64,000 bases of DNA from Chloroflexota bacterium (GCA_005880985.1 VBIQ01000017.1:1-64000); one strand, 5' to 3'; shown: positions 20,185 to 29,044, counted from the stretch's first letter. Notes: generated by a model not told the origin, from the sequence alone. Made by a program: numbers and translations.

Positions 20185-21417
20185 ATGACGGACGCCATCG
20201 CGCAGCTGCGGTATCTGATCACCGATGAAGTCCCCGACGTCCGTGGCGGGCTCGAGAGAAGCACCCTGGAAGTGGCCGAAGGCCTGGCGGCGCGCGGAGC
20301 CGCGATCAACCTGCTGTACGAGCAGGACGGTACGTTCCTCGCTCGATACCGGTCGTTCTGTACAACCGTCACCCAGGTGCCCCGGTTGTCCATCGGCCCG
20401 CACCGTTCGATGCGCGGTGCGGCGGCTCTGGCGAGGACGATGGTGGTTGCGGCACGCTCTGCTCCGCAGGTCGTCTACATCAACAGGCTGTGGCACTCCG
20501 GCTTCGGTGCGGGCGTGGCGAGCCTGTGCAGGGCGGCGCTCGTGTGCCACCTTCGGTTCCCCTCGGCGGTACGAGGCCTTCAGGCCCGCATCGGTGCTCC
20601 CAGGGTGGACCGGTTCATTGCCGTGTCGCATCACCTTCGGGATGAGTACCGAGCTGCCGGCCTGGACCCTGAGCGGATCGATGTGGTTCACAACGGGGTC
20701 GACCCCGCTCGATACCACCCTTCGTCGCCGGGGGGCCGGTCCGCCAGTCGCGCACGTCTGGGGATCCCCCCGGACGCGTACGTGGTGCTCTTCGCGGGAA
20801 GGCTCGATCCCGAGAAGGGAGTGGAGGTTCTTCTGCAAGCCTTTCCACAGCTTCTTCGAAACTGCGACGACGCGTGGCTGGTCGTCGCCGGCGGTCCGAA
20901 CCATCATCCGACCCAGGACGCCGGAAGGGCCTACGAGGGCTCGCTCCGCGCCATGGCCAATCCACAGCGGACACGCTGGTTGCCGTTTCAGGCCGATGTC
21001 GCTCCTCTCTACCACGCCGCCGACGTGGTCGTGCTCCCGACCGTGGGACAGGAGCCGCTCGGCCGCGTTGTGCTCGAGGCGATGGCTTGCGGGCTTCCCA
21101 TCGTCGCCACCAGCACTGGGGGAACGCCGGAGGCCTTCGCCGCAGACCACCGCTGGTTGATGGTCCCGCCAGGGGACATCAGGGCACTGACCGACCGGCT
21201 GACCGATCTCCACGGGTGGAGCGAGCGGCGGCCACGTCTGGGCAGCGAGCTGCGCCGTCACGTCTCCGAGCACTTCTCCCTCGAGCAGACGCTTGACGGT
21301 GTCGAGGCAGCGGTGGGGCGGGCCCTGCGGCATGCCTCGGGGCGTCGAGGCCTTCCCTTTGTCCGCGGCAATCCACAGTTTGCCCGGTTGCCGGGCGGTG
21401 GCGATGGTCGGTTCTGA
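20185..21417 (+). CDS. GT4 glycosyltransferase
   Basis: 410 residues from an ATG at 20185. The first half has 'DVRGGLERSTLEVAEGLAARG', the GG donor/acceptor loop of GT4 enzymes, and 'VDRFIAVSHHLRDEYRAAG'. The second half has 'VVLFAGRLDPEKGVEVLL' (phosphate-binding Arg and Lys) and E-x7-E in 'GQEPLGRVVLEAMACG'. It follows a divergent promoter region and is followed closely by a CapK-like gene. The last 30 residues are not conserved-looking. It is probably a cytoplasmic retaining transferase in surface glycan assembly, with unknown sugar. Confidence 0.86.
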   Translation: MTDAIAQLRYLITDEVPDVRGGLERSTLEVAEGLAARGAAINLLYEQDGTFLARYRSFCTTVTQVPRLSIGPHRSMRGAAALARTMVVAARSAPQVVYINRLWHSGFGAGVASLCRAALVCHLRFPSAVRGLQARIGAPRVDRFIAVSHHLRDEYRAAGLDPERIDVVHNGVDPARYHPSSPGGRSASRARLGIPPDAYVVLFAGRLDPEKGVEVLLQAFPQLLRNCDDAWLVVAGGPNHHPTQDAGRAYEGSLRAMANPQRTRWLPFQADVAPLYHAADVVVLPTVGQEPLGRVVLEAMACGLPIVATSTGGTPEAFAADHRWLMVPPGDIRALTDRLTDLHGWSERRPRLGSELRRHVSEHFSLEQTLDGVEAAVGRALRHASGRRGLPFVRGNPQFARLPGGGDGRF

Positions 21418-22768
21418 CGACGCCACCATGTTTGGCGTGGGAATCAAGCGTCTCGACGTGGTGCGCACCTGGAAGGAGCTCCGGAGTCTCCGGCGCTCGG
21501 CGACCGGCACTCTCGACGAGGTGCAGACGATCCAGATGCCTCGCCTGCGCTGGATGGTGGACCATGCCGTGCGGCACGTGGGGTTGTATCGCAGTCTGTT
21601 TCCCGGGGACGCGGCCCGGCGCCTGCAGCACCCTGACGATCTGCTTCGCCTGCCGTTCACCGACCGAGCCGTTTGCCGAGCGAACCCGATTGCAGAGCTG
21701 TTGAGCAGTGATCCACCACCCGGAAGCCGGCGGATCTCGAGCAGCGGCACCACGGGCGAACCGAGCGAGGTCCTCTACTCTCCCGGGGCTGCCTGGTATC
21801 AGGGGATACTCGCGCTGAGGCGCGATGGGGTGCGAGGTCTGCGCCCATGGGACAAGCGGTGCGAGGTCACGTCGCTCCGTGAGGGCCCCCGGAGGTCGGG
21901 CATCTGGGAGCTGCTCGACCGCCGCTTCATGCGCGTGCCCACCACCCGTCCCCCCGCCCTTCTGGCGCGAGACGTGCTCGCGCTCCGACCCGTCCTGCTC
22001 GCGGGCCATGGTCACCTGCTGGTCGAGCTGGGTGAGGAGTTGGACGGCGCGTTCCGCCCACGGTACCTGGTCACCTACGGTGAGAGCCTCGATGGTGTGA
22101 CGAGCGACGCGCTCGTCGACCTGTATGGACAGCGGCAGCTCGACCAGTACGGGACCGCCGAGCACGGCTCGGTCGCGTGGCAGTGCACCGCTGCCGACCT
22201 CTACCACATCGACCACGAGGCGGTGCTGCTCGAGGTGCTGGACGACCATGGTGCTCCCGTCCCACCGGGAGAGACCGGCGAGGTGGTGCTGAGCGGTCTT
22301 TGGAACCCGCTCATGCCGTTTCTCCGCTACCGGATCGGTGACATCGCCACGCTGGCCGATCGCCCCTGTGCCTGCGGATACCGGCTGCCGGCGCTGGCCA
22401 GGATCTGGGGTCGAACCATGGACTGGATCCTCGACAGCCGCGGTCGCTGGGTGGCACCGCAGCGGTTGTGGATCGACCATCATCTGGAACGCGATCTGGT
22501 CCAGGGCGTGGTGCGCAGATACCACGTGCGCCAGGATGCGACGGGCGCGATCAGAGTGCTGGTGCTCCCCTACCGCGACCTTCCCGCCGATTTCGCCAAC
22601 CGGCTGCAGGCCTCATATCGACGCCTTCTCGGTCAAGACGCGATGATCGAGGTGGTCCCGGTGGCCGATCTCCCCCTGCACCCCTCCGGCAAGTTCAGGC
22701 GCTTCAGCTCAGAGCTCGTGCGGTCGCGCGACGCCTGGCAATCGGAATCGCCGGCGACACCCTGGTGA
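21404..22768 (+). CDS. CapK/PaaK-like adenylate-forming enzyme
   Basis: 454 residues. ANL-superfamily motifs are complete: 'SSSGTTGEPSEVLYS' (phosphate loop), 'YGTAEHGSVAWQC', 'FLRYRIGDIATLAD' and the C-terminal lysine in 'LHPSGKFRRF'. A Cys-rich 'RPCACGYRLP' also fits PaaK relatives. Family knowledge: phenylacetate-CoA ligase homologues called CapK sit in capsule loci and activate a carboxylate, but their acceptors are mostly unknown. The ATG at 21404 overlaps the GT4 stop by 14 nt and has a G-rich stretch before it. An ATG at 21428, just past that stop, is the alternative start. It may activate an acyl or amino-acid group that decorates the glycan (inference). Confidence 0.78.
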   Translation: MVGSDDATMFGVGIKRLDVVRTWKELRSLRRSATGTLDEVQTIQMPRLRWMVDHAVRHVGLYRSLFPGDAARRLQHPDDLLRLPFTDRAVCRANPIAELLSSDPPPGSRRISSSGTTGEPSEVLYSPGAAWYQGILALRRDGVRGLRPWDKRCEVTSLREGPRRSGIWELLDRRFMRVPTTRPPALLARDVLALRPVLLAGHGHLLVELGEELDGAFRPRYLVTYGESLDGVTSDALVDLYGQRQLDQYGTAEHGSVAWQCTAADLYHIDHEAVLLEVLDDHGAPVPPGETGEVVLSGLWNPLMPFLRYRIGDIATLADRPCACGYRLPALARIWGRTMDWILDSRGRWVAPQRLWIDHHLERDLVQGVVRRYHVRQDATGAIRVLVLPYRDLPADFANRLQASYRRLLGQDAMIEVVPVADLPLHPSGKFRRFSSELVRSRDAWQSESPATPW

Positions 22769-22786
22769 CTGGCGGCTAGCCGCCAG
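22769..22786. terminator. 18-bp perfect palindrome between convergent genes
   Basis: CTGGCGGCTAGCCGCCAG is identical to its reverse complement and forms a 7-bp stem with a 4-nt loop in either RNA. It starts right after the CapK stop and contains the TAG stop of the minus-strand GT-C gene. No T-run follows on either side, so a bidirectional terminator is plausible but not proven. Confidence 0.4.
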
Positions 22787-24341
22787 ACGGAGAGCTGCGG
22801 CTGGTGTTGACCAGGAGCAGCTTCACATTCTCGAACGACCAGCTGCGCTCAATCCGGCCGTGGGCCATGACGTAACGGACCACCTGCTCGCCGAGGGGGT
22901 CGGTGTCGGGCTGGCTGATCGGCAGCCACACGCGGTGAGCCCGGCCCAGCGCCCGCATCGCATCCGGCAGGCTCGCGCTGGAGACCACGGGTGCCCCCAG
23001 CCGCCGCCAGCGAGCGTCCGGGTAGGCAGAGTATGGAGCGTTCACCAGCCCGTGATCTCGGTCGAGGTAGTAATTGAACGGCGTGCGGTAGTGACTGGCG
23101 TCGAACACGATCGCGTCGCTCGGTTGGCTGGCGCTCAGGACGGTTGCCGTCACCGAGCGCCAATCATCCTTGGGATAGGCGCTTCCCGCGTACCACAGCG
23201 CGACCATGAGGCCACTCCCCGCGACCAACAGTCCTGTCGCTCCATAGAACAGCCCGCGTCGGGGAAGACGGGCCAGGCCAGCGGCAACAAGGAGGAGGAC
23301 GGCCGGAAGGATGACGATCAGATACCTGGCGACCCAAAGCGGCTTTGCCTGGCTGACGATGAAGACGACGATCGGTGGCAGCAGCGCCCATAGTTCGACC
23401 AGGCCCATCTGTCGTATCGACCGCGTGGCGCGCACCTGGGTCATGCGTGGCCACAGCCCATAGGCGGCGAGCCCCAGTGCCACCAGGGCCAGCGCGACGC
23501 TCCCGCCGAAGAACTCCGCGATCAGTCCGCCCGGGGCGGTGAGGTATGGGACGGGGATCCAGGCGATGGCTTTGAAGGCCCCTCCGCGAATCGCCCCCGG
23601 AACCCGGGGAACGATGAGCAGAGCCATGGCGCCGAACCCGGTCAGCACCGCCCGCGGCGGCGGTAGCGGCCGGTGCACGGCAAGGAGGTAGGCGAGGTGC
23701 GTCAGGACGACGAACAGAGCGAAGAAGTGGGCGTAGGTCGCGAGCCCCGCCACGACACCGTAGAGCAGCCAACTTCGCACGGTGCCGCGGTGCAGGGCAT
23801 GGAGAAACAGCAGGGTCGCCAGGCACGACATGAGAGCAAGGAGGCTGTAGGCGCGCGTCTCCTGCGCATAGCGCAGGGCGAACGGGTTGACCGCCCACAG
23901 CAGCCCCGCGACCACGCCCGCCCGTCGACCGCACAGCTGCCGTCCCAGCAGGTAGAGGAGAGGCACCACCGCCGCGCCCAGGATGGCGGAGAGTGCCCGC
24001 ACCGCCGTCTCGCTGTCCCCAAAGACGAGCCAGCCGCGCAGGAGGACGTAGTAGCCGGCCATGTTCGAATCGAAGCCGTGGAGCGCATTGAAGAAGTCGG
24101 GCAGCGGCAGACGAGCGGTGCGTACAGACAGCGTCTCATCGAGCCACATGCTCTGGGAACCGATGCGGACGAAGCCGAGCACGAGCGCCAGAGCGGTCGC
24201 GGCAGCGACGGCTGCGAACTCCAGGCGACCGCGTTCAGGGGAGCGCGACCGACTCCACCAGTGCCGGGGGCGGGTGAGCCACCAGCCGCGGCCCCAAGAC
24301 GCTGGCGGCTCGTACACTGACTTCGTCTCTCGAGCTTTCAT
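22776..24341 (-). CDS. GT-C membrane glycosyltransferase (PMT_2/ArnT-like)
   Basis: 521 residues with about 11 hydrophobic helices after a basic N-terminus. The first outer loop has 'QSMWLDETLSVRTA', with the catalytic-type Asp-Glu pair at residues 68-69. 'FALRYAQETRAYSLLAL' and 'PLWVARYLIVILPAVLLL' are typical of the Glycos_transf PMT_2 group. A soluble domain of about 120 residues ends the protein. Family knowledge: these use polyprenyl-phosphate sugars on the outer membrane face. It lies alone on the minus strand between a CapK gene and the PqqD operon. Substrate unknown. Confidence 0.82.
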   Translation of the reverse strand: MKARETKSVYEPPASWGRGWWLTRPRHWWSRSRSPERGRLEFAAVAAATALALVLGFVRIGSQSMWLDETLSVRTARLPLPDFFNALHGFDSNMAGYYVLLRGWLVFGDSETAVRALSAILGAAVVPLLYLLGRQLCGRRAGVVAGLLWAVNPFALRYAQETRAYSLLALMSCLATLLFLHALHRGTVRSWLLYGVVAGLATYAHFFALFVVLTHLAYLLAVHRPLPPPRAVLTGFGAMALLIVPRVPGAIRGGAFKAIAWIPVPYLTAPGGLIAEFFGGSVALALVALGLAAYGLWPRMTQVRATRSIRQMGLVELWALLPPIVVFIVSQAKPLWVARYLIVILPAVLLLVAAGLARLPRRGLFYGATGLLVAGSGLMVALWYAGSAYPKDDWRSVTATVLSASQPSDAIVFDASHYRTPFNYYLDRDHGLVNAPYSAYPDARWRRLGAPVVSSASLPDAMRALGRAHRVWLPISQPDTDPLGEQVVRYVMAHGRIERSWSFENVKLLLVNTSRSSPSGG

Positions 24342-24509
24342 CGAGCGCGTTCATCTGCGCTGAGGGTGGGTATCATTGCGGCCTCGGAGGTACCCGGCGG
24401 GTGACGGTCCGACCTTTCGGGAGGGGCGAGGTCGATGCCAGGATTGCGAGGTGGCGGCCGGATCCGCAGGGTGAGAATACCCGCCGAGACGCGTTAGAGG
24501 CACTGGGAG

Positions 24510-24938
24510 ATGCGGTTCAAAGTCGAGAGCGACCACGTCGTCAGCGAGGCGATCGACGGCGAGGTCGTGGCGATCGACCTGGCCAGCGGCTACTACTTCA
24601 GTCTGACCGGCGCCGGCGTCGAGGTCTGGAGGCTGGTGGAACAGTCGGCCACACACGATGAGATCGTCGAGGGACTGATGCGTCGCTACCAGGGCAACCG
24701 TGCGGACATGACGGATGCGGTGCATCAGCTGCTTGATCAGCTTCAGCGAGCACGCCTGGTGATCTCCGTCGAGGACGACGGAGCACCCGCCACAGTGCTG
24801 CCTGCGGCCGTTGCCGAATGCATTCCCTTTGTCCCTCCCCAGCTCGAGACCTATACAGACATGTCGGAAATCATCCGCATGGACCCGATCCACGACGTCG
24901 ATCCCGAGCTCGGCTGGCCGCACCCGCGATCATCGTGA
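24510..24938 (+). CDS. PqqD-like protein with conserved-looking C-terminal tail
   Basis: 142 residues from an ATG preceded by GGGAG. Residues about 8-90 are a PqqD domain ('VVSEAIDGEVVAIDLASGYY', 'GVEVWRLVEQSATHDEIVEG', 'LLDQLQRARLVI'), the fold used as a peptide-recognition element in RiPP pathways. The last 35 residues contain 'MDPIHDVDPELGWPHPRSS', an acidic/Trp-Pro motif that I recall from PqqD-like proteins next to HPr-kinase homologues. It overlaps the kinase-like gene by 4 nt (GTGA). No separate precursor peptide is seen, so the tail itself may be the modified or recognised part (inference). Confidence 0.78.
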   Translation: MRFKVESDHVVSEAIDGEVVAIDLASGYYFSLTGAGVEVWRLVEQSATHDEIVEGLMRRYQGNRADMTDAVHQLLDQLQRARLVISVEDDGAPATVLPAAVAECIPFVPPQLETYTDMSEIIRMDPIHDVDPELGWPHPRSS

Positions 24939-25969
24939 AGGCGACAGCGGCAGTCTCCAGGCGCACCAGCCTCATCGCGGACGCCCGGCGTTCGTACGAA
25001 CTGGCCGCGACCGCTGCCGGTGGGGTGATCGACTGGCGCTTCGCCATCGACGATCTCGCCGTGGGACTTCGCTTCGCCGGCATGGGTCTCGTTACCACGA
25101 TCACCCAGGCACTGGCCCACCTCCGAACCACCGGAACCGGGCCCGCTGACCTGGAGATCTCTCTCTGGGACAGCGCATCGACGGGAGTGCCGTTCCCGGT
25201 CGAGGACCGCCTGAATCTCCCGGCCTGGCGTCGGCGGGCTCCCTCGCGCGACGTCCAGCACTGTGACGAGCGGATCATGCACCAACCCTACGAGGACAGC
25301 CTCGGCGTTCTCGCCGGCAGTCAGGCGGTGTACTGGGCAGCATCCGGAGCGGATGCGCCCTTCTACGAGCGGTCGGCGCCGCTGCTTCATCTTCTCCACT
25401 GGTGGCTGGGCGATCACAACCGACTGGTGGTGCACGGCGGTGCTGTGGGGCGGCCTGACGGCGGCGTGCTGTTGGCGGGGACGAGTGGGTCGGGGAAGAC
25501 CACGGCGGCCCTATCGTGCCTGGGCTCGAACCTGGGCTATGCAGGTGACGACTATGTTGTGATCGGCGCGAACCCGCCCCGAGCGTTCAGCCTCTACCGC
25601 TCGGCCAAGGTCGACCGGCTTCACAGTCGCCGCTTGGCTTCGCTACTGCCGGGCGCCGCCAATCCCGACCCAAGACCGGACGATAAGGCTCTCTACTTCA
25701 TTGATCGGGGCCTCGCACTCGGCTTCCCTCTTCGCGCGGTGCTGCTTCCACAACTGGTCGAAGGAGGGGTCACGCGGATCATCCCAACTTCCCCCGCACA
25801 TGCCCTGACCAGGCTGGCTCCTAGCACTATCCTGCAGCTGCCCGGGATTGGCAGTGCGGCGCTGACGAGCATGCGCATCCTCTGCGAGACGGTCCCTGCC
25901 TACATTCTGGAGCTGGGCGGTGACATCGACACCATCCCGTCGGTGATCAACCGGGTGCTCGAGCGGTGA
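24935..25969 (+). CDS. HPr kinase/phosphorylase-like protein (HprK-related)
   Basis: 344 residues from a GTG at 24935 inside the preceding stop. An N-terminal region of about 150 residues without a clear family precedes the kinase core: 'RLVVHGGAVGRPDGGVLLAG', P-loop 'GTSGSGKTTAALSCLG' near residue 180 and acidic 'YAGDDYVVIG'. HprK relatives of this kind occur in lasso-peptide loci, where some phosphorylate a C-terminal Ser of the precursor, and in polysaccharide loci of unknown role. It lacks the full phosphorylase part of true HprK. It is coupled to PqqD-like and GT2 genes on either side, so it likely modifies something recognised by the PqqD domain. Confidence 0.75.
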   Translation: MKATAAVSRRTSLIADARRSYELAATAAGGVIDWRFAIDDLAVGLRFAGMGLVTTITQALAHLRTTGTGPADLEISLWDSASTGVPFPVEDRLNLPAWRRRAPSRDVQHCDERIMHQPYEDSLGVLAGSQAVYWAASGADAPFYERSAPLLHLLHWWLGDHNRLVVHGGAVGRPDGGVLLAGTSGSGKTTAALSCLGSNLGYAGDDYVVIGANPPRAFSLYRSAKVDRLHSRRLASLLPGAANPDPRPDDKALYFIDRGLALGFPLRAVLLPQLVEGGVTRIIPTSPAHALTRLAPSTILQLPGIGSAALTSMRILCETVPAYILELGGDIDTIPSVINRVLER

Positions 25970-27327
25970 AGTCCGCCCCACTGGTCAGCGTGGTCATCGC
26001 CGTGTACAACGGCGAGCGCTTCGTCGCTGATGCGGTGGCAAGCGTGCGCCAGCAGCAATACCAACCGATCGAGGTGATCGTCGTCGACGATGCTTCCACC
26101 GACGCCACCGTCGATATCGCGGCGTCCTTGCCGATCGACCTCCTGATCGTCCTGCCGGACAACCAAGGACCGTCGGCGGCGCGGAACATCGGCATGGCAC
26201 GGGCCCAGGGTCGGTACATCACATTCCTGGACGTGGATGACCTCATGCTGCCCGGGCGAGTGCAGATCCAGACTGACTACCTGGCGCGCAACGCAGACTG
26301 CAGCTGCGTGCTCACTCATCAGGTCCTGGAGGTGCTGCCTGGCATCACCCCACCGGCGTGGATCCACCACCATCCCGAGACACTGGACTGCCCTCCATAC
26401 CTCCCCGTCTCATCGATGGTCAGCATCAATGCGCTCCTCGAGGCCGGAGGCTTCGATCCCAGCTACCGGCTGTCGGAGGACATGGAGTGGCTCTTTCGGT
26501 TGGAGCGCAGCGGTGCCAATGTCACCAAGCTGGATGAGGTGCTGGTGCGCCGGCGCATTCATGGTGCCAATGCCACCTACCAGACGCAGCAGATGAATGC
26601 CGACCTCATGCGCGCGGTGCGCGCCCTGACCTCGAGGTCGCATCTGCCCCTCGTCAGCGTGATCGTTCCCGTCTACAACGGCGCGCGGTATCTGGCCGAG
26701 GCCCTCGAGAGCATCCGGGCGCAGACGGTCGACCATCTGGTCCAGGTCGTCGTGGTCGATGACGGATCGACCGACGCCAGCGCCTCCATCGCCGAGTCGT
26801 TTGGTTCCTCGGTGCAGGTGGCACGCCAGCCCCACGCAGGTGTGGGCGCGGCGCGCAACCACGGGGTGCTGCTGGCCCGAGCCCGCTACCTCGCCTTTCT
26901 CGACGCTGACGATGTCTGGCTACCGGGCAAGCTGGCCGCCCAATTGGCGGTCCTCGAGACCAATCCAGAGGTGGACGCAGTCCTTGGCCAGGCTGAGGAG
27001 TTCGTCAGCCCCGAGCTCGGGGCGGGGGTGGCCACGGCGCTTCGAGCTCGTCCCGCCATGCCCGGCCACCTGACGTCGGCGATGCTGACGCGACGCTCGT
27101 CCTTCGCCAGGGTCGGCCCGTTCTCGATCAGACGCGGAGCCGCCGACTGGCTCGATTGGTATGCCCGTGCGGTGCACCAGAGACTCAGGTTCCAGGTGCT
27201 CGACGACCTGGTGGTGCGGCGGCGGCTGCACGCGGCGAACTACAGCCTCCGACACCAGACCGCTCGCACCGGCTACGCCGAGATCCTGAAGGGAGCCATC
27301 GATCGTCAGCGCGGCGGCACAGCGTGA
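25966..27327 (+). CDS. Tandem double GT2 glycosyltransferase
   Basis: 453 residues from a GTG at 25966 overlapping the kinase stop (GTGA). Two GT-A domains lie in a row: residues about 4-215 ('VSVVIAVYNGERFVADAV', 'ITFLDVDDLMLPGR') and about 226-440 ('VSVIVPVYNGARYLAEAL', 'LAFLDADDVWLPGK'). Each has its own D-x-D metal site, so both could be active. Two-domain GT2 proteins can add alternating or two successive sugars. No membrane helices. Being inside the PqqD/HprK-like operon, it may glycosylate a peptide or a glycan linked to that system (inference). Confidence 0.85.
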   Translation: MKSAPLVSVVIAVYNGERFVADAVASVRQQQYQPIEVIVVDDASTDATVDIAASLPIDLLIVLPDNQGPSAARNIGMARAQGRYITFLDVDDLMLPGRVQIQTDYLARNADCSCVLTHQVLEVLPGITPPAWIHHHPETLDCPPYLPVSSMVSINALLEAGGFDPSYRLSEDMEWLFRLERSGANVTKLDEVLVRRRIHGANATYQTQQMNADLMRAVRALTSRSHLPLVSVIVPVYNGARYLAEALESIRAQTVDHLVQVVVVDDGSTDASASIAESFGSSVQVARQPHAGVGAARNHGVLLARARYLAFLDADDVWLPGKLAAQLAVLETNPEVDAVLGQAEEFVSPELGAGVATALRARPAMPGHLTSAMLTRRSSFARVGPFSIRRGAADWLDWYARAVHQRLRFQVLDDLVVRRRLHAANYSLRHQTARTGYAEILKGAIDRQRGGTA

Positions 27328-28031
27328 CCCGATCGGACGCCTCGCACGAACGGCTGCTGCTCCAGTCTGCCTTGTTGCCTCGGGAGGCGGCGATGGCCGC
27401 GTGGACCGAGGTCGCTCCTCGTCTCGACCTTGACCACCTGACCGCCGGCGGTGCCGATGTGCTGCCGCTGCTGGCGTATCGGCTCAGCACCCTCGGCGTG
27501 GACCACCCGCTGCTCCCATCAATGGTGAGCATCCAGCGGCACACCTGGTACGCGAACCAGTTGCTGCTTCACCAGTTGAGCACCCAGCTGCAGTGGACGC
27601 GAAGGGAGCCTCCCGTTGTATTTGGGCAGGCTGCCACTGCAATCGCCTACGTTCCGACCGTAGCGCTTCGGCGCATTCACCGCATCGAGCCGCAGCGACG
27701 GTGGCGAGAGTCGACTCTTGAGACCTCGCTCCATGGCGTGACCGTGCGAGTGCCGGCGCCGGCACATCATACATTCGACATGCTCATGCGCCATTGGTGG
27801 GTGGACGCCGCCTGCGCGGCCCGCCATTCCGCCATGGATTGGGATCTATTCGTCGCCACCGCGCAAGCGCGAGGGCCTGCGCTCGTCGCTGGTCGCCTCG
27901 CGATGCTGGCGGATATTGCCGGACCTGAGACAGTGCCGACCGCCGTGCAGCGGCAGCTGTCGCGGCGCTCGACCAGGGCTGTGAGGCAATTCGCCGTACG
28001 CTCCCTCCTCCGCGCCCGTCACCGACTGTGA
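27324..28031 (+). CDS. Nucleotidyltransferase-like protein (NTP_transf_5 type) without visible catalytic motif
   Basis: 235 residues from a GTG at 27324 overlapping the GT2 stop (GTGA). The N-terminal part ('ERLLLQSALLPREAAMAAW', 'LLPLLAYRLSTLGVDHPLL', 'HTWYANQLLLHQL') and the later 'VTVRVPAPAHHTFDMLMRHW' match my memory of the 'uncharacterised nucleotidyltransferase' family (PF14907). The segment where that family has a KG and a D-x-D site reads 'VVFGQAATAIAYVPTVALRR' instead, with no Asp pair. It may be an inactive partner. Its 3' end overlaps the convergent GT2 gene by 13 nt. Confidence 0.6.
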   Translation: MTRSDASHERLLLQSALLPREAAMAAWTEVAPRLDLDHLTAGGADVLPLLAYRLSTLGVDHPLLPSMVSIQRHTWYANQLLLHQLSTQLQWTRREPPVVFGQAATAIAYVPTVALRRIHRIEPQRRWRESTLETSLHGVTVRVPAPAHHTFDMLMRHWWVDAACAARHSAMDWDLFVATAQARGPALVAGRLAMLADIAGPETVPTAVQRQLSRRSTRAVRQFAVRSLLRARHRL

Positions 28032-29026
28032 CCTGAGCGCCGGGCCTGATCCAACCGGCGCACCAGAGTGCGTTCGAGCAACGATCCAATGGTGCCTTCG
28101 ACCAGCAAGTCTGCAGCTGACGAGCGAGGTCCCGGAGGTCTTGTTGACCACCAGGTGTACGCGCGCCTGCGGTGGGCGATGCGGTAGGCGATGTGGTCGC
28201 GGAAGGATGGATCCTGGATATCGAGCCCCCACGTGTGACAGAAATGGCGAAGGCTCGCGCTGAACCACGTTTGGCTCCACCGCAGGAGGAAGTATGCCAG
28301 ATCTGATCGAGCAAAGGGAGGAGGAGGCAGGTAGGTGACGACGGCATCGGGTTCGATGGCGAGCTCACCGCCCACCATTCGCGCTTTCAGGCAGAAGTCG
28401 TTGTGGTCGAAAAACGAGAGCAGGCCCTCATCAAGGCCGCCAAATCGATGGACGGCATCCATGCGGACCAGCAGACAGTGGAACTCGAGCAGCTCACAGG
28501 GGCGCCTGGTAAGCTGCTGGCGAACCTCGGCCAAAGGCTTTCCGCATGCCGGGCTGTGCCGCTCCACGAACCGGGCCACGCCCTGAATCGTCGAGATGTG
28601 GCAGTCAGCGCCGGCTTGATGAACGACGGGAACCGAAGGATCCGATCCGTCGCCGACGCAGTACAGGGGGCCCACCGCCCAGGCGCCCGTCTCCTCAGCG
28701 CACTGCACCAGCGCCTCCAGCCAGCCGGGCCACGGCACCACATCGTTGTCGAGAAACACTGCATAGGTGGTATCGATATACGGGATCGCCAGGTTGCGCG
28801 CCTGGTTGGCCGCCAGGTAGTGATTGGCACGGATGAGCTTGAACGATCTTTGCTGGGCGGTCTGTTGCAGGTAGTGCTGGACGGCGGCGGGTGAGTTGCC
28901 GTCCACGTAGACCAGGGGAACGCTGGTCGACGCGAGGACGCTCTCGAGAGAGATCGGCGCCTTGCTGAACTGCTCACGGGGAACGACGACAACTGTTGCC
29001 GGCGCCGCCGAGCCTGATCGAGACAC
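28019..29026 (-). CDS. GT2 family glycosyltransferase
   Basis: 335 residues from a GTG at 29026, preceded by AGAAGAGGG. GT-A core: 'FKLIRANHYLAANQARNLAI', 'YAVFLDNDVVPWPGWLEAL' with the D-N-D metal motif, and 'GGLDEGLLSFFDHNDFCLKA', where the base-like acidic cluster would sit. Rhamnosyl or galactofuranosyl transferases often look like this, and the gene is last in the dTDP-rhamnose operon, so a rhamnosyltransferase role is reasonable but unproven. No membrane helices. Confidence 0.78.
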   Translation of the reverse strand: MSRSGSAAPATVVVVPREQFSKAPISLESVLASTSVPLVYVDGNSPAAVQHYLQQTAQQRSFKLIRANHYLAANQARNLAIPYIDTTYAVFLDNDVVPWPGWLEALVQCAEETGAWAVGPLYCVGDGSDPSVPVVHQAGADCHISTIQGVARFVERHSPACGKPLAEVRQQLTRRPCELLEFHCLLVRMDAVHRFGGLDEGLLSFFDHNDFCLKARMVGGELAIEPDAVVTYLPPPPFARSDLAYFLLRWSQTWFSASLRHFCHTWGLDIQDPSFRDHIAYRIAHRRRAYTWWSTRPPGPRSSAADLLVEGTIGSLLERTLVRRLDQARRSGHSR

Positions 29027-29044
29027 GCTGCCCTCTTCTCGCCG

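Noticed and set aside
24401-24661. Small ORF with a GGAGG site and a TATCAT box upstream of the PqqD-like gene
   Set aside because: It overlaps the PqqD-like gene for more than half its length and becomes Arg-rich there. I looked for a RiPP precursor here and could not support one.
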